From the NCBI GenBank assembly GCA_947456845.1, contig CANGUJ010000008.1:1-26585 (forward strand): a stretch of 26,585 nt of DNA, given 5' to 3'. This DNA is from Burkholderiales bacterium (GTDB taxonomy: Bacteria; Pseudomonadota; Gammaproteobacteria; Burkholderiales; JAEUOS01). Position 1 is the stretch's first letter. Every line of letters begins with the position of its first letter. The notes beneath the pieces are model-generated. The model made no database searches. It was not told where the DNA came from and saw only the letters and a program-made list of their open reading frames with translations. Made by a program: the position numbers and the translations under genes. Positions 9,685 to 17,735 of the stretch are shown here, one piece after another.

Positions 9685-11196
9685 GTGCCGCAGCGCTTCG
9701 TCATCGCCCTGATCAAGCACGAAACCAACACCTTCTCGCCCATCGAGACACCGCTCGAGCGCTTCGGCCACGGCCGCGGGCCCGCCTTCGGGCGCGACGC
9801 GCGCGATGCCTACGCAGGCTCGGCCACGCCGATGGCCGCCTACATCGACATCGCGGTGCGCGAAGGCGCCGAAATCGTCACGCCGGTGGCCGCAGAAGCC
9901 TGGCCGTCGGCGGCCTGCAGCCGCGCCACCTTCGAGACCCTGGTGCGCCCGCTCGAGGCGGCCGTGCGAGACGGATGCGACGCCGTATTCCTCGACCTGC
10001 ACGGCGCCATGGTCGTGACCGACAACGATGACGCCGAAGGCGAGATCCTGGCGCGCCTGCGCGCCATCGCACCGGCCGTGCCGATCGCGGTGACCTTCGA
10101 CTACCATACCAATCTGTCGCCTGCCACGGTCGGACTGGCCAACGTGATCACCGGCTACAAGACCTACCCGCATGTGGACATGTACGAGGCGGGCCGCCAG
10201 GCGGGCGAGATCCTGCTCGCCTCGGTGCAAGGACGCGTGAAGCCGGTGATGAAATGGGGCAGCCTGGCGCTGGTGCCCTCGATCATGCGCCACGCCCCGG
10301 AAGATGGCCCTTCGGGCGAGATCCTCGCCATCGCGCGCGCGGCGGAGCGGCGCGGCGACGTGCTGGCGGCGACCCTGCTGCCGGCCTTCGCCCATGCCGA
10401 CACGCGCTTCACGGCGCTCTCCGCGGTGGTGGTGGGCGACGCCATGCGGCGGGACGGCGCGGCGCGCGCGCAGGCCGTGTGCGACGCCATGCTGCAGGTG
10501 GCGCGCACCCGGCGCGGCGAATACGCCTATACCCCGACGAACCTCGCGCAGGACGTGGCGCGCGCGCATGCGCTTGGCCGCGACGGGCCCGACGGCCCAG
10601 TCCTGCTCATCGACCACTGCGACAACTGCGGGTCCGGCGGCACCCAGGACGTGATGGCGGTGGTCGAGGAAATCCTCAAACAAGGACTCGATGATATCGC
10701 CATCGCACCGATCCGCGACCCGCAGGCGGTACGCATGATGATCGCCGCCGGCACCGGCAACAACGTCACCCTCTCGCTGGGCGGCAAGACCGACATGCCG
10801 AGCATCGGCTTGGCGGGCCGTCCGCTCACCGTCAGCGGGAAGGTGCGCACCATCACCGACGGCGAAATCGTCTTTCGCGGCCCGATGTACACGGGCCTGA
10901 AGTCGCATCTTGGCCCGACGGCGGTGCTGGAAGTGACCGGCGCCCGCGGCACGGCGCAGATTGTCGTGACCAGCCTGCACCATGAGCCGTTCGACCTCGT
11001 GATCTTCCGCCACTGCGGCATCGAGCCCACCCGCAAGCGCTTTCTCATGCTCAAGAGCCGCATCCACTATCGGGCCGGCTTCAAGCCCATCGCCAGCCAC
11101 ATCGTCGAGTGTCATGGCGCCGGCGTGACCAACGCGGACCTGTCGGTGTACCGCTACCGCAGGCTGCCGCGCCCGAGCTTCCCGCTCGACCCCTGA
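9685..11196 (+). CDS. M81 family metallohydrolase (MlrC-like), second copy
   Basis: This 503-residue paralogue of the preceding gene uses a GTG start with a strong AGGAGGG ribosome site 8-15 bases upstream. Zinc ligands are conserved: Asp139 and His141 in TFDYHTN, and His163 in YKTYPHVDM. HETNTF and DLHGAMVVTD are also conserved. Outside these motifs it is clearly diverged from the first copy, and it carries HCDNCGSGG in place of the DNPGAGG loop of the first copy. The two copies therefore probably differ in substrate or form a hetero-oligomer. It is probably the last gene of the aminotransferase operon. Confidence 0.88.
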   Translation: MPQRFVIALIKHETNTFSPIETPLERFGHGRGPAFGRDARDAYAGSATPMAAYIDIAVREGAEIVTPVAAEAWPSAACSRATFETLVRPLEAAVRDGCDAVFLDLHGAMVVTDNDDAEGEILARLRAIAPAVPIAVTFDYHTNLSPATVGLANVITGYKTYPHVDMYEAGRQAGEILLASVQGRVKPVMKWGSLALVPSIMRHAPEDGPSGEILAIARAAERRGDVLAATLLPAFAHADTRFTALSAVVVGDAMRRDGAARAQAVCDAMLQVARTRRGEYAYTPTNLAQDVARAHALGRDGPDGPVLLIDHCDNCGSGGTQDVMAVVEEILKQGLDDIAIAPIRDPQAVRMMIAAGTGNNVTLSLGGKTDMPSIGLAGRPLTVSGKVRTITDGEIVFRGPMYTGLKSHLGPTAVLEVTGARGTAQIVVTSLHHEPFDLVIFRHCGIEPTRKRFLMLKSRIHYRAGFKPIASHIVECHGAGVTNADLSVYRYRRLPRPSFPLDP

Positions 11197-11236
11197 GACG
11201 CCCCGCGCATCCCTGCGGGCCGCGTAGAATCCCCGC

Positions 11237-12016
11237 ATGGCCGCCCGCGAGAACCTGCTGATCGACATCGGCAACACTTTCATCAAGTGGAGCCGCCATG
11301 GCACCGGCGGGGACGGTGCCGCGTCAGAGGCGACCCAGACCGCCAGCGGACGCATGCTCATCGAGGAGATCCCGGATCTCGGCGATGCGTTCCGCAGCCA
11401 GGAACCGCCGCGCCTCGCGGTGGTCTCCAATGTCGCCGGCACCAAGGTGCGCAACCCTCTGCTGCGTGCCCTCGAAGTATGGCCCGAGTACGCCAACGCC
11501 CAGGGGCCGGTGCACTGGATCGTCTCGCGCGAGGAACAATGCGGCGTGGTCAACGGCTATCGCAACCCGGCGCAACTCGGCACCGACCGCTGGGCTGCCC
11601 TGATCGGCGCGCGCGCGCTCGAACCGGTAGACCCGGTGCTTGTGGTGGTGTGCGGCACCGCCACTACCATCGACCTACTGTCGCCTGAAGGGCGCTTCAT
11701 GGGCGGCAACATCCTGCCCGGCATGGGCCTGATGCTGCGCTCGCTGCACACCAACACCGCCGCGCTGCCGGATGCCGACGGCGACTACCTGAACCACCCC
11801 ACCCAGACGGTCGACGCCATCACCTCCGGCTGCCAGCATGCCCAGGCCGGCACCATCGAACGCCTGTTCCGCCGCCATCGCGCGGAGTACGGGGACCTCA
11901 AATGCATCATCTCCGGCGGCGCCGGCAAGACGGTTGCGCCGCGCCTGTCCATTCCGTACCGGTATCATGAAAACCTGGTACTGGAGGGTCTGCACCGCAT
12001 CAGCCTGACCTTGTAA
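11237..12016 (+). CDS. coaX: Type III pantothenate kinase CoaX
   Basis: This 259-residue ASKHA-fold kinase phosphorylates pantothenate in the first step of CoA synthesis. The N-terminal phosphate-binding motif LLIDIGNTFIKWSR is at 7-20, GTDRWAALIGAR holds the catalytic Asp, and VVCGTATTIDLL is the second phosphate loop, followed by GGNILPGMGLML. The type III enzyme is not feedback-inhibited by CoA and needs a monovalent cation. A TAGAAT box at 11225-11230 lies 6 bases before the ATG with no ribosome site, the same arrangement as at uppP. birA, often its upstream partner in related genomes, is absent here. The SPOR gene follows after 31 bases. Confidence 0.96.
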   Translation: MAARENLLIDIGNTFIKWSRHGTGGDGAASEATQTASGRMLIEEIPDLGDAFRSQEPPRLAVVSNVAGTKVRNPLLRALEVWPEYANAQGPVHWIVSREEQCGVVNGYRNPAQLGTDRWAALIGARALEPVDPVLVVVCGTATTIDLLSPEGRFMGGNILPGMGLMLRSLHTNTAALPDADGDYLNHPTQTVDAITSGCQHAQAGTIERLFRRHRAEYGDLKCIISGGAGKTVAPRLSIPYRYHENLVLEGLHRISLTL

Positions 12017-12047
12017 CGGTCGCTAGATTCTGGGGATTCCGGCCACC

Positions 12048-12713
12048 ATGCGCGTCGTATTCTTCCTTCTGATCCTTGCCAACCTGGCGTTTTTCGGCTG
12101 GCAGGCCGGCTATATCGGCCCCGGGCCGGCGCCGGTCGGCGAACCCGGCCGCATGGCGCAGCAAATCGCGCCGGAGAAGATCCGCATCATCAGCGCCGAC
12201 GAGGCCAGGAAGCCGGCCGCCGCCGGCGCGCCCAAGCCCTTGCTGTGCCTTGACTGGGGCACCTTTCCGCCGCAGGAGGCGGAGCGGGTACAGGTGCTCT
12301 TGGCGGCCATGGCACCTGCGCCCAGGATAAGCGTGCGCAAGGTCGATGAGACCGCCGGATGGTGGGTGTCCCTGCCGCCGCAAGGCAGCAAGGCCAATGC
12401 AGACAAGAAGGCCGCCGAACTCAAGCGCCTGGGTATTGACGAGTTTTTCATCATCAACGAAGACGGCCCCAACAAGTTCGCCATTTCCCTGGGTGTGTTC
12501 AAGAACGAGGAAGGCGCGAAGAACTACCTGGAAATCCTTTCCAGGCAGGGCGTCAAGACCGCGCGCGCCGCCGAGCGCGAGACCCGCGTGGCCAAGACGG
12601 TCTTCACCCTGCGCGAGGTCGATGAGGCCACCAAGGCCAAGCTCTACGACCTGCGCAAGGAGTTCCCCGCCCAGGAACTCAAGGACTGCGCGCCCGAGGA
12701 CAAGCAGGCGTAA
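12048..12713 (+). CDS. SPOR-domain membrane protein
   Basis: This 221-residue protein has an N-terminal membrane segment at about 3-20 (VVFFLLILANLAFFGW), a Pro/Gly-rich linker and a C-terminal SPOR-like domain. The domain has two repeats of the fold, the clearest stretch being NKFAISLGVFKNEEGAKNYL. SPOR domains bind denuded peptidoglycan glycans at the division septum, so the protein is probably anchored in the inner membrane with the domain in the periplasm. Its position directly after coaX is frequent in betaproteobacteria and suggests co-transcription, not shared biochemistry. It is not clearly FtsN or DedD, so I give no symbol. Confidence 0.8.
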   Translation: MRVVFFLLILANLAFFGWQAGYIGPGPAPVGEPGRMAQQIAPEKIRIISADEARKPAAAGAPKPLLCLDWGTFPPQEAERVQVLLAAMAPAPRISVRKVDETAGWWVSLPPQGSKANADKKAAELKRLGIDEFFIINEDGPNKFAISLGVFKNEEGAKNYLEILSRQGVKTARAAERETRVAKTVFTLREVDEATKAKLYDLRKEFPAQELKDCAPEDKQA

Positions 12714-12725
12714 ACCCGAGCGGCG

Positions 12726-12749
12726 CACGCGCGAGAGTCGCTGCGCGTG
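12726..12749. other. Inverted repeat in the convergent SPOR / rfaE2 gap
   Basis: A perfect 7-bp inverted repeat (CACGCGC and GCGCGTG) with a 10-base loop lies 13 bases after the SPOR stop. There is no T tract, so terminator function is possible but not shown. Confidence 0.3.
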
Positions 12750-12786
12750 AACGTCGTGACGGGGAGGGCCAAGATCCCGGGCGCGC

Positions 12787-13275
12787 CTAGGAGGCGCGCA
12801 CCCGGGCAAGCGTCGCGGTGGTGGAGCGCTCGAACAGGAAGGGAATCGAATGCACGGTGCCGCCCCAGCCGCGCACCTCGTTTGCGCCCACGATGGCCTC
12901 GACCTTCCAGTCTCCGCCCTTGACCAGCACGTCCGGCCGGGCGGCCAGGATCGCCGCCAGCGGCGTATCGTCGGCGAAGCAGGTCACCAGGCTCACGCAT
13001 TCCAGCGCGGCCAGCACGGCCATGCGGTCGGCTTCGATGTTGATCGGCCGGTCGTCGCCCTTTCCCAGGCGCTTGACCGAAGCGTCGCTGTTGACGGCGA
13101 CGATCAGGCTGGCCCCCAGCGCACGGGCCTGCGCCAGATAGGTCACATGGCCGCGATGCAGCAGATCGAACACGCCATTGGTGAACACCCGCGGGCGCGG
13201 CAGCGCCGCGGAGCGCTTCGCCAGATCGGCCAGGGCGCAGATCTTGGTCTCGAACGACGGCGCCGCGGTGGTCAT
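12787..13275 (-). CDS. rfaE2: D-glycero-beta-D-manno-heptose 1-phosphate adenylyltransferase (RfaE2)
   Basis: This 162-residue stand-alone nucleotidyltransferase corresponds to the C-terminal half of HldE. It joins ATP and heptose 1-phosphate to give ADP-heptose for the LPS inner core. FTNGVFDLLHRGHVTYLAQA carries the HxGH nucleotide-binding motif (His40, His43). VNSDASVKRLGKGDDRPIN and VKGGDWKVEAIVGANEV follow, matching the family. The kinase half (RfaE1/HldA) is not in the window, so the two activities are on separate proteins, as is usual in betaproteobacteria. Its ATG overlaps the stop of the upstream GST gene by four bases (ATGA on the minus strand). Confidence 0.95.
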   Translation of the reverse strand: MTTAAPSFETKICALADLAKRSAALPRPRVFTNGVFDLLHRGHVTYLAQARALGASLIVAVNSDASVKRLGKGDDRPINIEADRMAVLAALECVSLVTCFADDTPLAAILAARPDVLVKGGDWKVEAIVGANEVRGWGGTVHSIPFLFERSTTATLARVRAS

Positions 13276-13919
13276 TTGCGCTTCCAGTGCGGCGGAACGG
13301 TCTTGTCGAAAAACGGCAGGGCTTCGATGCGTGCCGCCCAGGCGGCGATGGGCGCCGGGCGCGCACCGATGAGGGCCAGGTCCGGCTTCTTGCCATCGAG
13401 CCGGGCCAGCATGGCCACGTGCGGATACAAGGCTAAATCGGCGGCGGTGATGCGCGCGCCGGCCAGGTAGTCGCCCTGCATCATGCGGGCGATCACGCCC
13501 AGTTCCGCCACCACCGCAGCGCGCGCGACGGTGAATTTTTCTGCATCGAGCGGGCCGGACGGATAGAACACCAGGCTGGCGAGTTCATACACCTGGCGCG
13601 CGATGCCGTCGTCGATTTCCGAAACCCAGCGCCGCACGATGGCGCGGTCGCGCGTGTTACCGGGGTATAACTGCGGCGTGGCCGGATACTGCTCCTCCAG
13701 ATACTCGACGATGGCATTCGACTCATAGAGCGCGAAGTCGCCGTCGACGATGGTCGGCACTCGGCCGCGCGGGTTGAGCGCAAGAAACTCGGGGCGCTTC
13801 AGGTCGCCGGCCTCGAAAGACATCAGCTTGAACTCGTAGGGCAGGCCCTTGAATTCGAGCGCGAGCCAGACGCGCCAGGCCGGCGGGGATCCGGAGCCGT
13901 AATGGAAGGTGATGGGCAT
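13272..13919 (-). CDS. Glutathione S-transferase family protein
   Basis: This 215-residue protein has a thioredoxin-fold N-terminal domain (MPITFHYGSGSPPAWRVWLA) with serines at 9 and 11 as candidate catalytic residues. The cis-proline segment GRVPTIVDG follows, then the glutathione gamma-glutamyl contact YESNAIVEYLEEQYP at about 65-79. A helical C-terminal domain begins at about 90 (RDRAIVRRWVSEIDDGIARQ). The substrate is unknown; the layout resembles theta/tau-like bacterial GSTs. Translational overlap with rfaE2 implies one message, though no functional link with heptose synthesis is known to me. Confidence 0.88.
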   Translation of the reverse strand: MPITFHYGSGSPPAWRVWLALEFKGLPYEFKLMSFEAGDLKRPEFLALNPRGRVPTIVDGDFALYESNAIVEYLEEQYPATPQLYPGNTRDRAIVRRWVSEIDDGIARQVYELASLVFYPSGPLDAEKFTVARAAVVAELGVIARMMQGDYLAGARITAADLALYPHVAMLARLDGKKPDLALIGARPAPIAAWAARIEALPFFDKTVPPHWKRK

Positions 13920-14016
13920 GTGGGGAACCAGTGGCGCCGGCGTGGCGGCGCGGAACAGGCCCGGGGGATCCCGAGCGGAGGCCGCATTCTACTGGCCTCC
14001 CCGGCACCCGCAGCGC

Positions 14017-14892
14017 TCAGCCCGGCAGGGGCGGCGGCGTCAGCGTCTCGCTCAGCCTGGCGCCCAGGCGCCGCGCGACTTCCTTGCGGTACTTGTTCAA
14101 GTCCTGCACCGACTCGAAGGTGCGGTCGAACAGGATGGAGGCGTTGTGCAGGATCCGCTCGACGACCTTGTTCTCCCATTCGCGGTCGAAGTCGATCTGG
14201 CGCGTCAGCCAGTTTTCAAGCCAGGTCGGATCGGGCAGCCTGGACTGCACGGTGTCATTGGGAAACATCGACTCGTTGACATGCAGGTTCGTCGGATGCA
14301 GCGCCTGGGCGGTGCGGTTGGCCGAAGCCATGAGCACGCCGATCTTGGAGAACGCGGCGCGCGCCTGGTCGCCGAAGGTGCCGATGGCGCGCTTCATGTA
14401 CTGCAGGTAGGCCCCGCCGTGACGCGCCTCATCGCGCGAGATCAGGTTGTAGATGTGCTTGATCACCGGTTCGGTGTGCCATTCGGAGGCACGCCTGTAC
14501 CAGTGATTGAGGCGGATTTCGCCGCAGAAATGCAGCATCAGGGTTTCAAGGGCCGGTGCCGGGTCGAACGGGAACCGCACCGCATGCAGTTCCTGCTCGG
14601 TTGGCAGGAGGTGCGGGCGAAAGCGGCGCAGGTACTCGAGCAGCACCAGCGAATGCTTCTGCTCCTCGAAGAACCACACACTCATGAAGGCCGAGAAGTC
14701 CGAATCATGCGCGTTGTCGCGCAGGAACATCTCGGTGGCCGGCAGGGCCGACCACTCGGTGATGGCGTTCATCTTGATGGTGCGCGCCTGCTCATCCGAC
14801 AGCCGGGACGCATCGAAGCTGTCCCACGGCACGTCGGTTTCCATGTTCCAGCGCACCGCTTCCAGGCTTTTGAAGAGTTCGGGATAAAGCAT
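14017..14892 (-). CDS. Ferritin-like di-iron protein, acyl-ACP-desaturase-like
   Basis: This 291-residue helical protein has two EExxH-type iron motifs: FFEEQKHSLVLLEYL with Glu77 and His80, and SRDEARHGGAYLQYM with Glu155 and His158. Additional glutamates at about 46 (ITEWSALP) and 125 (HFCGEIRLNHWYRR) fit a four-helix di-iron site. The order and spacing resemble soluble acyl-ACP desaturases (EENRHG and DEKRHE in the plant enzyme) more than ferritins. Other ferritin-like oxygenases remain possible. The start at 14892 has AGGAGA 6-11 bases upstream; the frame is open 24 codons further. It lies 90 bases downstream of the photolyase on the same strand. An extended -10 in the gap suggests its own promoter as well. 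Confidence 0.8.
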   Translation of the reverse strand: MLYPELFKSLEAVRWNMETDVPWDSFDASRLSDEQARTIKMNAITEWSALPATEMFLRDNAHDSDFSAFMSVWFFEEQKHSLVLLEYLRRFRPHLLPTEQELHAVRFPFDPAPALETLMLHFCGEIRLNHWYRRASEWHTEPVIKHIYNLISRDEARHGGAYLQYMKRAIGTFGDQARAAFSKIGVLMASANRTAQALHPTNLHVNESMFPNDTVQSRLPDPTWLENWLTRQIDFDREWENKVVERILHNASILFDRTFESVQDLNKYRKEVARRLGARLSETLTPPPLPG

Positions 14893-14954
14893 GCTGTTCT
14901 CCTGCGCACGACTCGTCTGGTTGGTTCTGCCCGACCACGCTCGTATGTCGGCCA

Positions 14955-14963
14955 AGTGTAGCA
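14955..14963 (-). promoter_or_regulatory. Candidate extended -10 promoter for the di-iron protein gene
   Basis: The minus strand reads TGCTACACT, an extended -10 (TGN plus TACACT) about 63 bases before the ATG at 14892, in an otherwise GC-rich gap. No good -35 is seen. If real, the gene can be expressed apart from the photolyase operon. Confidence 0.35.
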
Positions 14964-14982
14964 AACGGAAACCACCGCCCTG

Positions 14983-16515
14983 CTAAAGGATGTCCGGGTT
15001 TTCCAGCAGGTGCGCCGCGTGCTGGCGTATGGACGCGCGCTCGTCCGCGGACAGGCGCTGCAGGTTTTTCGCCATCAACGCGGTGCGCATGTTGCCCTTC
15101 ATCTCTTGCTCATGCTGGTCGAGGAAATTCCAGTAAAGCGTCGTCATCGGGCAGGCTTGCGGACCGTGGCGCACCTCCGGCCGGTAGCGGCATCCGGCGC
15201 AATAGTTGCTCATGCGCTTGACATAGGCGCCGGAGGCCACATACGGCTTCGAGGTGAAGCGCCCGCCGTTGGCATACAACGCCATGCCCGCCGTGTTGGG
15301 CAGTTCCGCCCATTCGACGGCATCCACATACACGGCCAGGTACCAGCGGTGCACCGCCTGCGGCGAAATGCCGGCCAGCAGGGCGAAATTGCCGGTCACC
15401 ATCAGGCGCTGGATATGGTGGGCATAGCCGTACTGCAGCGTCTGCCCGATGGCTTCGCGCATGCAGTTCATGTGGGTGGCGCCGGTCCAGTACCAGGCTG
15501 GCAGCGGACGCTGGTGGTCGTAGTGGTTGGCCTCCCCGAGCAGGGGCATGTCCAGCCAGTAGACGCCGCGGATGAATTCGCGCCAGCCGAGCACCTGGCG
15601 GATGAAGCCTTCCACCGCGGCCAGCGGCAGCTTGTCACGCCGGTAGGCCTCGAGGGCGCGCGCAATCACCTCGCGGGGGTTGAGCAATTTCAGGTTGAGC
15701 GCTGCGGAAATCAGCGCATGCCAGCCGAAGGGCGTACCGGTCCACATCGCGTCCTGGAACCGGCCGAAGCCGGTCAGCCGGGTCGAAACGAAGGTCTCGA
15801 GCGCCTCCAGCGCCTGCGCGCGGGTCACAGGCCAGGCGAACTGCGCCAGTTCGCCGGGATGCCCGGCAAAGCGCTGCGCCACCTCGGCCAGCACCTGACG
15901 GGTCAGCGCATCGGGCGCGAACCGGGCCGGCGGGGGCACGGCGCCAGGGCCCGATTTCGGAAAGGCGCCGCGATTGTCGGCGTCGAAGTTCCATGTACCG
16001 CCCTCGGGCTCGCCGTCGGCCATGAGAACCCCGGTACGCTTGCGTACCTGGCGATAGAACATCTCCATGAGCAGGGTTTTCTTCGCGCCGGCCCAGCGCG
16101 CGAATTCCTCGCGCGAGACCATGAAATGGGTGTCGGGACGCACTTCCAGGGCCACCGCGGCGGCCGCACAGGTATCCTGCAACTCGGCCAGCAACCGGTA
16201 TTCGCCGGGCTCGCACACCACCACGCGTTCGGGCTTCGACTTGGCGACGCGCGCGGCCAGCACCGCGGCGATGGACCGGCCTGCGGACGCTTCCAGCGTG
16301 CAGTAGTCGACCGGGATACCGCGCCCGACCAGTTCGTCGCGGTAGTGCCGCATGGCGGCCAGGAACAAAGCGATACGCGCCTTGTGGCTCCAGACCAGCG
16401 CCGCCTCGGCCGCGGTTTCGACCATCAGGACCGTATCCCGGGCGGGGTCGAAGCCTGTCAGCCCGGGGGCGTCGGGATCGAGTTGGTCGCCGAGGATGAG
16501 AACGAGGTGGCGCAT
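14983..16515 (-). CDS. Fe-S (6-4) photolyase/cryptochrome (PhrB/FeS-BCP class)
   Basis: This 510-residue flavoprotein starts MRHLVLILGDQLDPD, typical of the bacterial (6-4) photolyase/CryPro class and unlike classical CPD photolyases. Cysteines 351 (HMNCMREAIG), 439 and 442 (SNYCAGCRYRPE) and 455 (GPQACPMTTLYW) lie exactly one residue off the four [4Fe-4S] ligands of Agrobacterium PhrB (350, 438, 441, 454). The lesion-site segment YGYAHHIQRLMVTGNF is intact. Such enzymes use FAD plus a lumazine antenna to reverse (6-4) photoproducts with light; some also act as light sensors. The ATG at 16515 has GGGAAAG upstream, 13 bases after the DUF2256 stop, so the two are co-transcribed behind the light-type regulator. 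Confidence 0.93.
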   Translation of the reverse strand: MRHLVLILGDQLDPDAPGLTGFDPARDTVLMVETAAEAALVWSHKARIALFLAAMRHYRDELVGRGIPVDYCTLEASAGRSIAAVLAARVAKSKPERVVVCEPGEYRLLAELQDTCAAAAVALEVRPDTHFMVSREEFARWAGAKKTLLMEMFYRQVRKRTGVLMADGEPEGGTWNFDADNRGAFPKSGPGAVPPPARFAPDALTRQVLAEVAQRFAGHPGELAQFAWPVTRAQALEALETFVSTRLTGFGRFQDAMWTGTPFGWHALISAALNLKLLNPREVIARALEAYRRDKLPLAAVEGFIRQVLGWREFIRGVYWLDMPLLGEANHYDHQRPLPAWYWTGATHMNCMREAIGQTLQYGYAHHIQRLMVTGNFALLAGISPQAVHRWYLAVYVDAVEWAELPNTAGMALYANGGRFTSKPYVASGAYVKRMSNYCAGCRYRPEVRHGPQACPMTTLYWNFLDQHEQEMKGNMRTALMAKNLQRLSADERASIRQHAAHLLENPDIL

Positions 16516-16528
16516 ATCTTTCCCGACG

Positions 16529-16738
16529 TCAGCGCGGCCCCGGCGTGCCGGCGGCGGGTTGGCGCGCACGACGACACCGCTCCGAGCAGTATTTCACCTC
16601 GTCCCAGACGCGCGCCCACGCGCGTCGCCACACCATGACGCGGCCGCACGTGGCGCAGGTCTTGGCGGGCAGTGCGGCCTTGTTGCCGCGGAATGCGTGG
16701 CGCCCCACCGGGGGGCGGCTAGCTGGCGTGGCGCACAC
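16529..16738 (-). CDS. DUF2256 small zinc-finger protein
   Basis: This protein of up to 69 residues carries the DUF2256 core LPAKTCATCGRVMVWRRAW followed by ARVWDEVKYCSERCRR. Four cysteines (28, 31, 51, 55) form a CxxC-x19-CxxxC zinc-binding pattern. The start is GTG at 16738, inside the end of the regulator gene; a second GTG at 16708 would give 59 residues, closer to the usual family size. The family has no assigned function. Its occurrence with photolyase/cryptochrome genes is, to my knowledge, recurrent, and DUF2256 is sometimes fused or adjacent to them. Translational coupling with both flanking genes suggests an accessory role for the photolyase or nucleic acid binding. Confidence 0.85.
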   Translation of the reverse strand: MCATPASRPPVGRHAFRGNKAALPAKTCATCGRVMVWRRAWARVWDEVKYCSERCRRARQPAAGTPGPR

Positions 16739-17684
16739 GCCACGACTTGATACCCTCGTGGATGGCCGACAGGCTGTTCATGGCCCGTACGCCGTCCGGA
16801 AGCCGGCGCCCAAGCACCTCCGTGCCGCCGCCGGCCCAGATCTCGATCCGCGGCGGCAGGCTGCGGCGCAGTTCGCTCAGCCCGTCGACCGCCTGCGCGG
16901 CCGGGTAGGCGAGGCTGAATGACAGGGCCACGATATCTGCAGACTGGGAGGTGGCACCGAGCACGATGTCCCATACCGGCGTTTCGATCCCCAGGGAGAC
17001 GCAATGCGCGCCCTCGAGTACCAGCATGGCCTCGGCCATCAGCAGGCCCAGCCCGTGCTGCTCGTTGGGAAAGGTGGTCAGTAGCACGCGCGGGGCCGAC
17101 GGGCTCTGCGGCACATTCGCAATGGCGCTGCGCAGCACCACCTGCAGCGACTCGGTGTACAAGTGCTCCTCGAACACTTCCAGCGCCCCCTGTAGCCATA
17201 ACTCCCCGATGGCCACATTGAGCGGGGCGACGATGTCGGTCACGAAACGTCCCAGGCCGTTGCGCACCACCTCCTGGCCCAGGGCGCGGCGCAGTTCCTC
17301 GACCTGATGGGCGCGCACCATATGCAGGTAGCGAGCCAGGTCGTCGGACAATTCCACCCGGCTGCCGGCGTTCTCGCCTTCCTGCGACAGCGCCTTGAGC
17401 TCATCGATGGACAACTGCATGATCTTGCCGGGGCGATGGCCGTGATCCATGAGGCGCTTGATGGTGCGCAGCTTTTCCACCTGTTCACGCGGGTACACCC
17501 GCTCGCCGAAGGCATCGCGCCCGGGATTGGGAAAACCGTAGCGTCGTTCCCACACGCGCAGGGTATCCTTGGACAGGCCGGTATCCCGCTCCACCGCACC
17601 GATGCCCATCGAATGTGGATCCCCCGGACCGCCTCCCGTCGCGGAGCGCGGGTCGGGGACTGGTGTTTCGGCTTTTTGTTCCAT
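16719..17684 (-). CDS. MerR-family regulator with cobalamin-binding domain (LitR/CarH photoreceptor type)
   Basis: This 321-residue protein has a MerR DNA-binding domain at about 25-95 (MGIGAVERDTGLSKDTLRVW, then ERRYGFP and ERVYPREQVEKL). A helical B12-capping domain follows with Trp163-x9-Glu173-His174 (the Wx9EH signature), and then a Rossmann B12-binding domain. The latter holds Glu208-x-His210-x-x-Gly213, where His210 is the expected lower cobalt ligand, and AGGG at 284-287. In CarH and LitR these features bind adenosylcobalamin. In the dark the tetramer represses, and light breaks the Co-C bond and releases DNA. The start at 17684 is preferred because upstream in-frame ATGs at 17726 and 17759 fall at or before the predicted transcription start. 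It heads the leftward arm. Confidence 0.9.
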   Translation of the reverse strand: MEQKAETPVPDPRSATGGGPGDPHSMGIGAVERDTGLSKDTLRVWERRYGFPNPGRDAFGERVYPREQVEKLRTIKRLMDHGHRPGKIMQLSIDELKALSQEGENAGSRVELSDDLARYLHMVRAHQVEELRRALGQEVVRNGLGRFVTDIVAPLNVAIGELWLQGALEVFEEHLYTESLQVVLRSAIANVPQSPSAPRVLLTTFPNEQHGLGLLMAEAMLVLEGAHCVSLGIETPVWDIVLGATSQSADIVALSFSLAYPAAQAVDGLSELRRSLPPRIEIWAGGGTEVLGRRLPDGVRAMNSLSAIHEGIKSWRVRHAS

Positions 17685-17688
17685 CAAA

Positions 17689-17700
17689 TTGTCCAAGACA
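17689..17700 (+). promoter_or_regulatory. Candidate operator half, left copy (TTGTCCAAGACA)
   Basis: This 12-mer matches the reverse complement of bases 17754-17765 at 10 of 12 positions (consensus TTGTCCAWGWCA). It ends 6 bases before the -35 of the rightward promoter, in the regulator's leader. The two copies are inverted about a centre near 17727, between the back-to-back promoters. Assignment to the LitR/CarH-type regulator is an inference from position. Confidence 0.5.
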
Positions 17701-17706
17701 TTCCGG

Positions 17707-17735
17707 TTGACAAACGAATAAAGCATCCATATATT
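17707..17735 (+). promoter_or_regulatory. Strong sigma-70-type promoter for the folE2 arm
   Basis: TTGACA at 17707-17712 and TATATT at 17730-17735 are separated by exactly 17 bases, an almost perfect housekeeping-type promoter in GC-rich DNA. Transcription would start near 17742, leaving a leader of about 240 bases before folE2. GACA-containing sequence overlapping the -35 is where CarH/LitR regulators typically bind, so repression in the dark is plausible. Confidence 0.7.

Noticed and set aside
9571..11553. A 660-codon minus-strand frame opposite the second M81 gene and coaX
   Set aside because: Same reason: antisense shadow in GC-rich DNA across two genes with clear catalytic motifs.
12726..12749. 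Intrinsic terminator between SPOR gene and rfaE2
   Set aside because: The hairpin exists but no T tract follows on either strand; listed only as an inverted repeat.
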